In this document: one piece after another, positions 51,412 through 59,362 of the stretch
Layout: each line of letters starts with the position of its first letter
Position numbering within the stretch: the first letter of the stretch is position 1
Assembly: GCF_004320525.1 (NCBI RefSeq)
Contig: NZ_SIHX01000014.1
Coordinates: 1 to 64,000 of the forward strand
Source: Arthrobacter sp. S39
GTDB taxonomy: Bacteria > Actinomycetota > Actinomycetes > Actinomycetales > Micrococcaceae
Length of the DNA: 64,000 bases
Direction of reading: 5' to 3'
The notes under the pieces: generated by a model
What the model saw: the letters and a program-made list of their open reading frames with translations, nothing else
The model's database searches: none
Told to the model about the DNA's origin: nothing
Program-made: the position numbers and the translations under genes

Positions 51412-53784
51412 CTACAAGGCGACGGGAGATGCCTCGCTGGCGTCCTTGAGCAGGACATCTATAAGGGTGATCGCAGCCGCCTTGTCCAGCGGATTGTTCT
51501 TGTTCCCGCATTTGGGGGACTGCACGCAGGACGGGCAGCCGGCTTCGCATTCGCAGGCCTCGATGGCGTCCCGGGTGGCTGCGAGCCACACCTTGGCCTT
51601 ATCGAAGCCGCGCTCGGCGAAGCCCGCGCCGCCAGGGTGCCCGTCATACACAAAGATGGTGGGCACCCCGGTGTCGGCGTGGATGGCGGTCGACACACCG
51701 CCAATGTCCCACCGGTCGCTGGAAGCCACCAAGGGCAGGAGCCCGATCGCGGCGTGTTCGGCCGCGTGGAGGGCGCCGGGAAACTGCGCCTCAATGAGCC
51801 CCGCAGCCGTGAGGGAGCGGTTCTCCACCACGAACCAGACGGCCTTGGTGAACAAATCCCGGGCGCCGAGCTCCAGCGGCTCCTCACCCAGGATCTCATT
51901 GGAGATCAGGGCCTTGCGCTGAAAGGAGACCACCTGCGTTGTCACCTTCACATCACCGAAGTGCACGGCGACATCGCCCCATTGCACCGTGCGCAGGGTC
52001 TCCAGAACTTCGATCTGGGTCACGTCACGGGCAGTGGTGTAATAGTCCGGATTCGCCCGACGGACAACCACGCAGTGTTCGTCCTCGTTCAGGTCTTCCA
52101 CCACGTAGCTGTCACCCTGGTGGACGTAGACGGCCCCGGTATGGGCCTGGTAGTGCGTCTGCGGGGAGTCCATTGTCCCCAGCAGGGAGCCGGTATCGGC
52201 ATCAACAATGCTGACCGGGCCGCCACCGTCGGCGCGGAGGTTCACCATGGCGGCGGCGCTTTGCGAGTGCGTCCAGAACCAGCCAGCGGGGCGGCGCCGG
52301 AGGTAGCCCTGGGCCACCAGCTGTCCCAGCAGCTTCTCGGCCGTGCTGCCGAAAAGGCCGAGCTCGGACACACCGAGCGGCAGCTCCGCAGCCGCGGCGC
52401 ACAGGTGCGGCCCCAACACGTACGGATTGGAGGGATCAAAAACCGTGGCCTCTACGGAGACATCAAAAATTGCCTCAGGATGGTTCACCAAATAGGTATC
52501 AAGCGGGTCATCGCTGGCCACAAACGCGGCGATGGCGTCCTGTCCTGCGCGGCCCGCCCGGCCGATCTGCTGGAAGAGGGATGCCCTGGTACCGGGCCAG
52601 CCGGCCACCAGGACCGCATCCAGGCCGGAAATATCAATCCCGAGCTCCAGCGCCGAAGTGCTCGAAACACCCAGCAGCTCACCGGACCGGAGGGCCTTCT
52701 CCAGGGCACGGCGTTCTTCCGGCAGGTAACCGGAACGGTAGGCCGCCACCCGCTGCGGCAGGCTGGGGTCCACCTCATCCAGCAGGCGCTTCGTGATCGA
52801 AGAAATCGTCTCCGCGCCGCGTCGGGACTTGATGAACGCGATGGTACGGATCCGTGCGGAAACCAGGTTCGCCAGCAGGTCAGCGGTTTCCGCCACCGCG
52901 GTCCGCCGCTCCTTGGCGCCGTTCTCACCCTTGAGTTCGGTCAGCGCGGGCTCCCAGAAGGCCACGGTGGTGGCACCGTGCGGGGAACAGTCCTCGGAGA
53001 CGGCCCGGACCGGGGCGCCGATCAGCCGTCCGAAGGACGTGCCTGGCTCGGACGCGGTAGCGGAGGCGGCAATAAACACCGGCTCCGGCCGGGACGTTCC
53101 TGCACCGTAGTAGGCGCAGATGCGGCGCAGCCTCCGCATCAGGTTGGCCACATGGGAGCCAAAGACGCCCCGGTAGCTGTGGGCTTCGTCCACGATGACG
53201 TACCGCAGCCGCCGGAAGAAGCTTGCCCACCAGGCGTGGTTCGGCAGGATCCCGAAGTGGAGCATGTCCGGGTTGGCGAGAATGACGTTGGCATGATCGC
53301 GGATCCAGCGGCGGGAAGCGGGGTCGGTGTCGCCGTCGTACGTTTCAGCCCTCACCGTGGGCAGCTTCAAGGCGCGGATGGCAGCCAACTGGTCCGCGGC
53401 CAGGGCCTTGGTGGGGGACAGATAAAGCGTCACGGCGCCGTCGTCGTGGATTTTTCCGGGCTCGGACAGGACCCGGAGCTCGGAACGGTGGATGGCGTCC
53501 AGCGCCGGCAATTGGTACGCGAGGGATTTTCCGGACGCAGTACCGGTGGCGATGACCACATTTTCGCCGCCGTGGGCGAGGTCGGCGGCCTCAATCTGGT
53601 GCCGGTACGGTTCATGGATGCCCAGCGAGCCGTAGGCTGCAACCAGGTCCGGATGCGCCCAGGCAGGCCAGGGCGCGTGGACAGCCTTCCGGGCGGGAAT
53701 CGTGCGGACATGACGGAGCTGTTCCGGGTCCGGGCCGCGGCCCAGCAGGGGAATCAGGGAGTCATGGGGGATCACCGACAACAT
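51412..53784 (-). CDS. DEAD/DEAH-box helicase, MrfA/YprA-like with C-terminal Cys cluster
   Basis: A 790-residue superfamily 2 helicase. Motif I is ATGTASGKSLAYQLP near residue 77, motif II VDEAH, motif III SATASEP, and motif VI QIGRAGRAGQ. The C-terminal DUF1998 region ends with four Cys in CECEAGCPSC..SPKC. The B. subtilis homologue MrfA repairs mitomycin lesions, and mycobacteria encode an orthologue in the same position. ATGs at 53832 and 53784 are both in frame; the later one avoids overlap with the GNAT gene and matches the usual MLSVIPHD start. Confidence 0.9.
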   Translation of the reverse strand: MLSVIPHDSLIPLLGRGPDPEQLRHVRTIPARKAVHAPWPAWAHPDLVAAYGSLGIHEPYRHQIEAADLAHGGENVVIATGTASGKSLAYQLPALDAIHRSELRVLSEPGKIHDDGAVTLYLSPTKALAADQLAAIRALKLPTVRAETYDGDTDPASRRWIRDHANVILANPDMLHFGILPNHAWWASFFRRLRYVIVDEAHSYRGVFGSHVANLMRRLRRICAYYGAGTSRPEPVFIAASATASEPGTSFGRLIGAPVRAVSEDCSPHGATTVAFWEPALTELKGENGAKERRTAVAETADLLANLVSARIRTIAFIKSRRGAETISSITKRLLDEVDPSLPQRVAAYRSGYLPEERRALEKALRSGELLGVSSTSALELGIDISGLDAVLVAGWPGTRASLFQQIGRAGRAGQDAIAAFVASDDPLDTYLVNHPEAIFDVSVEATVFDPSNPYVLGPHLCAAAAELPLGVSELGLFGSTAEKLLGQLVAQGYLRRRPAGWFWTHSQSAAAMVNLRADGGGPVSIVDADTGSLLGTMDSPQTHYQAHTGAVYVHQGDSYVVEDLNEDEHCVVVRRANPDYYTTARDVTQIEVLETLRTVQWGDVAVHFGDVKVTTQVVSFQRKALISNEILGEEPLELGARDLFTKAVWFVVENRSLTAAGLIEAQFPGALHAAEHAAIGLLPLVASSDRWDIGGVSTAIHADTGVPTIFVYDGHPGGAGFAERGFDKAKVWLAATRDAIEACECEAGCPSCVQSPKCGNKNNPLDKAAAITLIDVLLKDASEASPVAL

Positions 53785-53803
53785 TCTGTCATTCGGGGAA
53801 AAA

Positions 53804-54496
53804 TCAGCCGACGGACAGGTCTGCGCCTTCATCGGACGTGGACAGCATCAGGACCCGGCAAACAGTGGACCAGCCCAGATGGGAATACAGCTTCTGGCCG
53901 TCGATGGAAGCCAGCAACAGTCCGTTTTCCACATCCGGTCCGATGGCCTGCGCGGCCAGGGCCTTCATGATGAAGCTGCCCAGGCCTCGGCGCTGGAACG
54001 CCGGTTGGACCACAATCTTGTCGAATATCGCAGTCTCGCCCACCACAAAAACCCTGCCGCTCGCCGCCACCGTGTCACCCGAACGGACCACCGCGTGGTG
54101 GACGCCGTCGAGTTCCGATGTGACCAGGTTGAGGTCGTCGTCGGAGAGCCACGGATCCTCTGTATCCTGGGTGGCCATGTCGACAATCATCATGGCCTGC
54201 GAAGCGGAGGTGACATTCAGGCCGTGCTTTTGGGCCAGGGTTGTGTAGCGCGCGACGTCGTTGGTCAGGACAGTCAGGATCCTCGCCGGAGCTTCGGCAG
54301 TCTTGGCCACCAGACCAGCAAACTCCTCGTCTGAAGGATCGTGGGCGAAGTATTCCCAGTCCCCGGTGGTGTCTTTCCGCAGGGCAGCGGGGAACCGCCC
54401 TTCGGTGGCAGTCTGGTAGCCGCGGCAGCCGGCCCAGCCGGCCACCCAGACTTCAAGAAGGTGTGTGATGTCTCCAACCAAGGCGTCCGGACTCAT
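53804..54496 (-). CDS. GNAT family N-acetyltransferase
   Basis: A 230-residue protein with a C-terminal GNAT domain: IFDKIVVQPAFQRRGLGSFIMKAL carries the acetyl-CoA motif A (RRGLG) near residue 180. The N-terminal half is less conserved. The ATG at 54496 is preferred to 54529 because TACTCT ends 6 nt before it. It lies 19 nt upstream of the helicase and may be co-transcribed. The substrate is unknown. Confidence 0.82.
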   Translation of the reverse strand: MSPDALVGDITHLLEVWVAGWAGCRGYQTATEGRFPAALRKDTTGDWEYFAHDPSDEEFAGLVAKTAEAPARILTVLTNDVARYTTLAQKHGLNVTSASQAMMIVDMATQDTEDPWLSDDDLNLVTSELDGVHHAVVRSGDTVAASGRVFVVGETAIFDKIVVQPAFQRRGLGSFIMKALAAQAIGPDVENGLLLASIDGQKLYSHLGWSTVCRVLMLSTSDEGADLSVG

Positions 54497-54502
54497 GTGA
54501 TG

Positions 54503-54508
54503 AGAGTA
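54503..54508 (-). promoter_or_regulatory. Leaderless -10 box of the GNAT gene
   Basis: TACTCT on the minus strand, followed by catcac and the ATG at 54496. Confidence 0.45.
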
Positions 54509-54591
54509 TTCCAGCGCTGTCACTAGCAACAGGGGGTGCGGTACCCCGATGTGACTTGCTTACGCAATTGTGATCCGGCAAGACTGGCCGA

Positions 54592-55059
54592 ATGCCCGCC
54601 GCGAAAGACCACTCCGCCCCGTACACGCTGCCGCTCTCCTTGCTTGTCTGCGTCGCCGCGACGGTGGCGGCGGTCGGCAGCGCCCGATACTGGGAGGCGG
54701 CCACTGGCCTCAGCTACTGGGCGTGGCTGGCCTGCGGGATCGTGCCACTGGTCGGGGGCGCGCTGATCCATCAGAGAACGAAGCAGCGGCTGGTGTTCCT
54801 GGGATCCCGCGCGGAACCGGACGGAGTGCGGCGGCCCGGGCTCGGCGGGCTCCTCACCGCGCTGGTCCTCTTCCTGCTGCCGCGGCTTGCGGGAGACGGC
54901 GCCGCCGCGCTCGCAGCAGACAGTGGCGCGCACGCCATGGTGGTCGCTGCGACGGCAACCGTGGCGACCTTCGGCGCCGTCGTCCTCGGCTACCGGGCCG
55001 CCGAAACCGCGCTGAACAGGCGCGACGCAGCCCTGGCAGCGAGGCAGGCCGGCCCCTAA
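54592..55059 (+). CDS. Hypothetical small membrane protein
   Basis: A 155-residue protein with three to four hydrophobic segments (LPLSLLVCVAATVAAVG, YWAWLACGIVPLVGGALI, LLTALVLFLLP, MVVAATATVATFGAVVLGY) and basic linkers (HQRTKQR). I recognise no family. AAGACT lies 6 nt before the ATG as a poor match to the leaderless box. The opposite strand is also open but has no better claim. Confidence 0.6.
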   Translation: MPAAKDHSAPYTLPLSLLVCVAATVAAVGSARYWEAATGLSYWAWLACGIVPLVGGALIHQRTKQRLVFLGSRAEPDGVRRPGLGGLLTALVLFLLPRLAGDGAAALAADSGAHAMVVAATATVATFGAVVLGYRAAETALNRRDAALAARQAGP

Positions 55060-55091
55060 GGCGCGGGACCGGCCCGGCACGGTGAAGCCAG

Positions 55092-55097
55092 TACCCT
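55092..55097 (+). promoter_or_regulatory. Leaderless -10 box of trhO
   Basis: TACCCT, then taaatac and the GTG at 55105, a spacing of 7 nt. Confidence 0.5.
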
Positions 55098-55104
55098 TAA
55101 ATAC

Positions 55105-55998
55105 GTGGCTTTGAACCGAATTGTGCTCTTTTACGGCTTTACCCCGCTCGCTGATCCGGACGCTGTGCGGCTCTGGCAGCGCGCCCTCTGCGAGAAGCTC
55201 GGGCTGACCGGACGCATCCTCATCTCCAAGGACGGCATCAACGCCACCGTGGGCGGCGAGATCGGCGCGGTCAAGCAGTATGTGAAGACCACCCGCGAAT
55301 ACAAAGGCTTCCATGGCATCGACGTGAAGTGGTCCGACGGCGGCGCTGACGACTTCCCCCGCCTCAGCGTTAAGGTCAGGGACGAGATCGTCTCCTTCGG
55401 CGCGCCCGGAGAGCTCAAGGTCGACGCCGACGGCGTGGTGGGCGGCGGCACGCACCTCCAGCCGGAGGAACTGCACCAACTCGTCGAAGCCAGGAAGCAG
55501 GCCGGCGAAGACGTGGTGTTCTTCGACGGCCGCAACGCGTTTGAGGCCCAGATCGGCAAGTTCAAGGACGCGATCGTTCCTGACGTGGCCACCACCCACG
55601 ACTTCATCAAGGAACTCGACTCCGGCAAGTACGACGCCCTCAAAGACAAGCCAGTGGTCACCTACTGCACCGGCGGCATCCGCTGCGAGGTGCTCTCCAG
55701 CCTGATGGTGAACCGCGGCTTCAAGGAGGTCTACCAGCTCGACGGCGGCATCGTCCGCTACGGCGAAACCTTCAAGGACCAGGGCCTTTGGGAAGGCTCG
55801 CTCTATGTCTTCGACAAGCGCATGCACCTGGAGTTCAGCGAGGACGCCAAGACCATCGGTGAATGCGTCCGCTGCGCCGCCCCGACGAGCAAATTCGAAA
55901 ACTGTTCCAACCTGAGCTGCCGCACACTGACGCTGTACTGCGCCGAATGTGCCTCCAGCCCGGAGACGCTCCGGTGCCCCGAAGGCTGCACTGCCTGA
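55105..55998 (+). CDS. trhO: tRNA uridine(34) hydroxylase TrhO (rhodanese-related, UPF0176)
   Basis: A 297-residue protein that hydroxylates U34 of tRNAs in the route to 5-carboxymethoxy- or methoxyuridine. The N-terminal acylphosphatase-like domain has [20 protein letters not shown] (in parts). The rhodanese domain has [15 protein letters not shown] and the active Cys in YCTGGIRCE near residue 190. The C-terminal Cys pairs CVRCAAPT and [11 protein letters not shown] could bind zinc. The start is GTG at 55105, set by a leaderless box. Confidence 0.92.
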   Translation: MALNRIVLFYGFTPLADPDAVRLWQRALCEKLGLTGRILISKDGINATVGGEIGAVKQYVKTTREYKGFHGIDVKWSDGGADDFPRLSVKVRDEIVSFGAPGELKVDADGVVGGGTHLQPEELHQLVEARKQAGEDVVFFDGRNAFEAQIGKFKDAIVPDVATTHDFIKELDSGKYDALKDKPVVTYCTGGIRCEVLSSLMVNRGFKEVYQLDGGIVRYGETFKDQGLWEGSLYVFDKRMHLEFSEDAKTIGECVRCAAPTSKFENCSNLSCRTLTLYCAECASSPETLRCPEGCTA

Positions 55999-56017
55999 AA
56001 CCTGCACCGCCTAAGAC

Positions 56018-56611
56018 TCAGAGCAGGGTGAGCCGATACGCATAATTGGCCAGCGACCTGGGCTCAACCCGGATGCTCAGCGCCGACTCCTTGGACAGGT
56101 AGATCACGGTCTCCCTGGTGGACCCGCACCGCAGGCTGAGATCCACCAAAGTGGACGCGTCGTCGCGGACGGTGAAAGTGACCCTTCGCTGGCTCCGGCA
56201 CACCAATGCCAGGGCGTACGTTCCCACCGCCAGTCCCGCCGCCACGTCGGATTTGATCTCGCCTTCGGCCAGGATGCCGGAGCCGGTGTGCACCACCTGG
56301 CGCGCGGTGAACGGCAGTTCCTCCTCCACCCAGCCTTCCAGTTCGGCCTCGGTGACAGGCTCGTTGCGGAGCAGGTCGTTGGGGAAGGACTGGTCGGTGA
56401 AGGCGGGTGCCGGAACGGACTCCGGCGGCCGCCAGCCTTCCTCGTAGGTGTATTCGCAGCCGGCGAGCGATCCGGCTGCCACCAGGCCCGCTGTTGCCCA
56501 CAGCACGACGGCGCCCCTCGCCCGGGAGCGCGCGGAGGACTTCCGGGGCGGTGGGGGACCCGGAACAGGTACCGCATCTCGGCGCGGCTGCGCCCCCTGC
56601 ATCGCGGGCAT
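56018..56611 (-). CDS. Putative lipoprotein, unknown function
   Basis: A 197-residue protein with an Arg/Pro-rich head, one hydrophobic segment (VVLWATAGLVAAGSLAGC) ending in a lipobox Cys near residue 52, and an extracytoplasmic domain. The second half (GLAVGTYALALVCRSQRRV, YAYRLTLL end) resembles the lipoprotein encoded next on the same strand, so the two are likely paralogues. No named family is recognised. TAGAGT ends 6 nt before the ATG. Confidence 0.75.
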   Translation of the reverse strand: MPAMQGAQPRRDAVPVPGPPPPRKSSARSRARGAVVLWATAGLVAAGSLAGCEYTYEEGWRPPESVPAPAFTDQSFPNDLLRNEPVTEAELEGWVEEELPFTARQVVHTGSGILAEGEIKSDVAAGLAVGTYALALVCRSQRRVTFTVRDDASTLVDLSLRCGSTRETVIYLSKESALSIRVEPRSLANYAYRLTLL

Positions 56612-56617
56612 ACTCTG

Positions 56618-56623
56618 ACTCTA
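56618..56623 (-). promoter_or_regulatory. Leaderless -10 box of the first lipoprotein gene
   Basis: TAGAGT on the minus strand, then cagagt and the ATG at 56611. Confidence 0.5.
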
Positions 56624-56683
56624 GGCCCGCCCCAGCCCGTAAGCCATATGCCTGGACCTGCCCACCGTCACAGCCAACGCAAA

Positions 56684-57121
56684 CTAGTCGGCGGACACCA
56701 GCTGGTAGGCGTAAATCAGCGGGGCGTCGACGCTGGAAGCGCTGATCTCCACCGGTCCAGAATTCTGCAGGGTGATCTTCACGGACTCTTTCGTCCCGTA
56801 GCAGGCGGCCCCGAGGTCGGCCAGCTCCTTGCCCCCGGAACTCACCGCGAGGAAGGCCTTGCCGCCGCCCTCGCAGACCAGCGTCAGCGTGTAGCTGCCG
56901 GCCGGAACATTCTCCGTGCGGTCCACCGGCTGGGCGTTGAGGATCTTGCCGGCGTCCTCGGCCACGATGCCGCTGGCCGACGGCAGCGCGGTGGCTTTCC
57001 ACGAGGGCACGTCCGCGTTTTCCACTGAAAGCTGCTGGGCGCAGCCGGACACTCCCAGCAGGACAGCGGCGGCGGCCGCCACGGAAAGGGCGCGCGGAAA
57101 CGAACGGGGAATAACAGCCAT
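56684..57121 (-). CDS. Putative lipoprotein, paralogue of the neighbour
   Basis: A 145-residue protein. The signal peptide ends in the lipobox VLLGVSGCAQQ (Cys27). The domain holds VPAGSYTLTLVCEGGGKAFL, two more Cys (CYGTKESVK) and ends YAYQLVSAD. The AGTY/AGSYxLxLVC and YAYxL segments are shared with the 197-residue lipoprotein. The function is unknown; a small beta-rich envelope domain seems likely. Confidence 0.78.
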   Translation of the reverse strand: MAVIPRSFPRALSVAAAAAVLLGVSGCAQQLSVENADVPSWKATALPSASGIVAEDAGKILNAQPVDRTENVPAGSYTLTLVCEGGGKAFLAVSSGGKELADLGAACYGTKESVKITLQNSGPVEISASSVDAPLIYAYQLVSAD

Positions 57122-57127
57122 GCCTCC

Positions 57128-57133
57128 AACTTA
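57128..57133 (-). promoter_or_regulatory. -10 box of the second lipoprotein gene
   Basis: TAAGTT ends 6 nt before the ATG at 57121 on the minus strand. The spacer itself is GGAGGC, so the site could instead act as a ribosome site in a leadered transcript. Confidence 0.35.
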
Positions 57134-57153
57134 CCCGGCGGACGGGGCCGTCT

Positions 57154-58311
57154 TCACCCCGCGATCAGCTCCTGCACCTCGCCCCGGTGCAGCGCCAGGT
57201 ACACCCTGTCCCGCAACGCGTTCGCCTCGCGGTCGGTCAGCGTCCGGTCCAGCGGCTGCAGGACCAGACGCAGCAAAACGTTCACCTGCCCGGCGCGCAT
57301 CCGGAGGCGTTCGACGGCGGCCGGCGGCAGCTCCGCCGTCGTGGTCACCGCGAGGACCTCCAACGCCGCCAGGACGTCGGCGTCCGGCCCGAGGACGGTG
57401 CGGGCGAGGTCGCCCAGGAGTTCGACGTCGGCATCGTCACCGGAGTCCAGCACCAGCGAAAGGTCCCGCCGGATTTCCGGCATGGCGGAGACGGGACGGT
57501 ACGGCGCAAGGTCCAGCAGCTGCGCCTGCACCTCCGGACGCCCCGACCGCAGCAGCCGGATGTCCGTGATGCCTTTCCGCAGCATCAGCGCACGGTCCAG
57601 CCCCATGCCCAGGGCCAGGCCCGCCCAGCGCCGCGGGTCCAGGCCGGAACCGCGCAGGACCGGTGCGGCCACCAGACCGCACTCGGCCAGCTCCAGCCAC
57701 TCGCGGCGCCCATTCGGCAGCGTCACGAGCACGTCCAGCTGCCGGCCCGCCGCGGTGTAGCTGTGCCGCGCCGGCGTGGAGCGCCACTGCACGTCCGGGT
57801 ACTCCGACGACGGGAGCACGGCCTCCACCACGGCCGCCATCATGGCGTCCAGGTCAGCAGGACCCAGCAGCCCCCTCGCCTTCAGCCGCCAGAGATCCAC
57901 CTGGTGCGGGGCGCCCACATGGGTGCGGTCAATCGCGTCCCGGCGGTACACTAGGCCCGGGAGCACCTGCAGTTCGTCGTAGTGGCCCAGCTCGCCGCGG
58001 AGCGGGTCCAGCAGCGCCGGGATGCCTGCGGACGTGTGGCTGCGCAGCATCACCGTGGGGCTCACGTGGCGGGAATACCGCGAGTCCCGCGTGACGTCGT
58101 CGGGCGAATAGCCGAGCCTGTCATAGTTGTCGGCGGTGGCCACCAGCGGGTTGAGCCGGTGGGTCCGGGACGGCACGCCCCAGAGGCGCTCCAGCGCGGC
58201 CACGACGTCGGCGAGGAGCAGCTGCATGGCATGCGGGCCGGCGTCGGGATCGGACAGGTCGCGCAGTGAGAGGGCAGCGTTGAGCTGGGTCAGGGAAAGG
58301 TAAGTCTTCAT
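57154..58311 (-). CDS. Single-chain PheS-like ligase (class II aaRS catalytic domain + FDX-ACB-like domain)
   Basis: A 385-residue protein related to phenylalanyl-tRNA synthetase but not PheS or PheT. Motif 2-like LPGLVYRRDAIDRTHVGAPH is near residues 116-135, preceded by MLRSHTSAGIP. Motif 3-like LGMGLDRALMLRKGITDIR is near 240. The last 100 residues (MPEIRRDLSLVLDSGDDAD, LRMRAGQVNVLLRLVLQP) resemble the FDX-ACB anticodon-binding domain. The PheS N-terminal coiled coil is missing. The layout resembles mitochondrial PheRS. I recall an NCBI family called PheS-related mystery ligase (SrmL) that this may belong to. Substrate and product are unknown. Confidence 0.82.
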   Translation of the reverse strand: MKTYLSLTQLNAALSLRDLSDPDAGPHAMQLLLADVVAALERLWGVPSRTHRLNPLVATADNYDRLGYSPDDVTRDSRYSRHVSPTVMLRSHTSAGIPALLDPLRGELGHYDELQVLPGLVYRRDAIDRTHVGAPHQVDLWRLKARGLLGPADLDAMMAAVVEAVLPSSEYPDVQWRSTPARHSYTAAGRQLDVLVTLPNGRREWLELAECGLVAAPVLRGSGLDPRRWAGLALGMGLDRALMLRKGITDIRLLRSGRPEVQAQLLDLAPYRPVSAMPEIRRDLSLVLDSGDDADVELLGDLARTVLGPDADVLAALEVLAVTTTAELPPAAVERLRMRAGQVNVLLRLVLQPLDRTLTDREANALRDRVYLALHRGEVQELIAG

Positions 58312-58493
58312 GGTGGGGGTCCTTTGGGTGCATCAGGGGCGGGGAGGGGATCACCCTCAGCCGCTGCGCCGGACGGACCCCGGCAGCGTCAGGCGCGCGA
58401 TGGGAAGCCCGTGCGGCCGGGAAGCGGCCGAGGGCTGATAAATCGCTGCTGCGTGTGCATGGATCCATAATACGCCGCGCCCCCAGCAGGCAC

Positions 58494-58524
58494 TTGACCT
58501 TGACGCTACGTCAACATCTAACGT
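58494..58524 (+). promoter_or_regulatory. MerR-type promoter of tipA with 19-bp spacer
   Basis: TTGACC (58494-58499) and TAACGT (58519-58524) are 19 bp apart, the abnormal spacing used by MerR-family activators. The spacer holds the perfect inverted repeat TTGACG-cta-CGTCAA (58500-58514), the expected operator. Autoregulation by TipA is likely. Confidence 0.75.
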
Positions 58525-58564
58525 GGAGGTATCAGCCACGGAAGGCCCACGGAAGGAGGCCACG

Positions 58565-59326
58565 ATGGACTGGTCCATCCAGGACATAGCCCGCATCGCC
58601 GGCACCACCAGCAGGACCCTGCGCCACTACGACGACATCGGCCTGCTCAAGCCCAGCCGCACCGGCCACAACGGCTACCGGTACTACAGCCAGGCGGCTC
58701 TGGTGCAGCTCCAGCGCATCCTGCTCCTGCGCGGACTGGGGCTTGGCCTGCCGGTGATCAGCCAGGTGCTCGACGACGAAGCGGACGCGGCGAAGGCGCT
58801 CACCGGGCATCTCGAGTGGCTGAAGCAGGAACAGGACAGGCTGGCGCGGCAGATCGCGTCGGTCATGCAAACCATCGAAGCAGTGAAAGGAGGTGGCGAA
58901 ATCATGGCAGAAGACATGTTCAACGGTTTCGACCACACGCAGTACAAGGACGAAGTGGAGGAACGCTGGGGCAAGGACGCCTACGCCAAGGGTGACTCCT
59001 GGTGGCGCGGCATGGGGGCGGACGAGAAGGCCGCATGGAAGCAGCGCTCGCAGCAGCTGGGTGAGGACTGGATCGCCGCGGCCAGCGCCGGCATCGCGCC
59101 CGACAGCGCTGAGGCCCAGGCCATCGCGAAGCGGCACGTCGAATGGCTCACCGGTATCCCGGGCACTCCGGCGGCGGACGGCAAGAGCGGCGACGTCAAG
59201 GCGTACGTCACCGGCCTCGGCGAGATGTACGTGGCCGACCCCCGGTTCGCCAAAAACTATGGCGGAGCCGAAGGCGCCGGTTTCGTCCGTGATGCGCTGA
59301 AGGTCTATGCGGAGCAGAACCTCTGA
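58565..59326 (+). CDS. tipA: MerR family regulator TipAL-like, with TipAS domain
   Basis: A 253-residue regulator. Residues 1-110 are a MerR winged helix (SIQDIARIAGTTSRTLRHYD, GYRYYSQAALVQLQRI) and coiled coil. Residues 114-253 are a TipAS-type antibiotic-binding globin-like domain (MFNGFDHTQYKDEVEERWG, WLTGIPG). AAGGAGG is 6 nt before the ATG at 58565. An in-frame ATG at 58904 has its own AAAGGAGGT 10 nt upstream, so TipAS alone can also be made, as in Streptomyces. The whole protein has no Cys, so the covalent thiopeptide capture known for S. lividans TipA cannot occur. Confidence 0.9.
   Translation: MDWSIQDIARIAGTTSRTLRHYDDIGLLKPSRTGHNGYRYYSQAALVQLQRILLLRGLGLGLPVISQVLDDEADAAKALTGHLEWLKQEQDRLARQIASVMQTIEAVKGGGEIMAEDMFNGFDHTQYKDEVEERWGKDAYAKGDSWWRGMGADEKAAWKQRSQQLGEDWIAAASAGIAPDSAEAQAIAKRHVEWLTGIPGTPAADGKSGDVKAYVTGLGEMYVADPRFAKNYGGAEGAGFVRDALKVYAEQNL
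58889..58906 (+). promoter_or_regulatory. Internal ribosome site and start for TipAS
   Basis: AAAGGAGGT lies within tipA, about 10 nt before an in-frame ATG at 58904, which begins MAEDMFNGFDHTQY. This would yield a 140-residue free ligand-binding domain. Confidence 0.6.
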
Positions 59327-59350
59327 CCGTCAGGGCCGGGGTGCCGCCAA

Positions 59351-59356
59351 TAGACT
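59351..59356 (+). promoter_or_regulatory. Leaderless -10 box of the methyltransferase gene
   Basis: TAGACT, then tggccg and the GTG at 59363. Confidence 0.5.
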
Positions 59357-59362
59357 TGGCCG

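Noticed and set aside
50821-53970. Open frame of 1049 codons on the plus strand
   Set aside because: It is antisense to the MrfA-like helicase and overlaps the TadE/TadG genes, and it has no recognisable motif.
54523-56007. Open frame of 494 codons on the minus strand
   Set aside because: It is antisense to trhO and to the small membrane protein; trhO has unmistakable family motifs.
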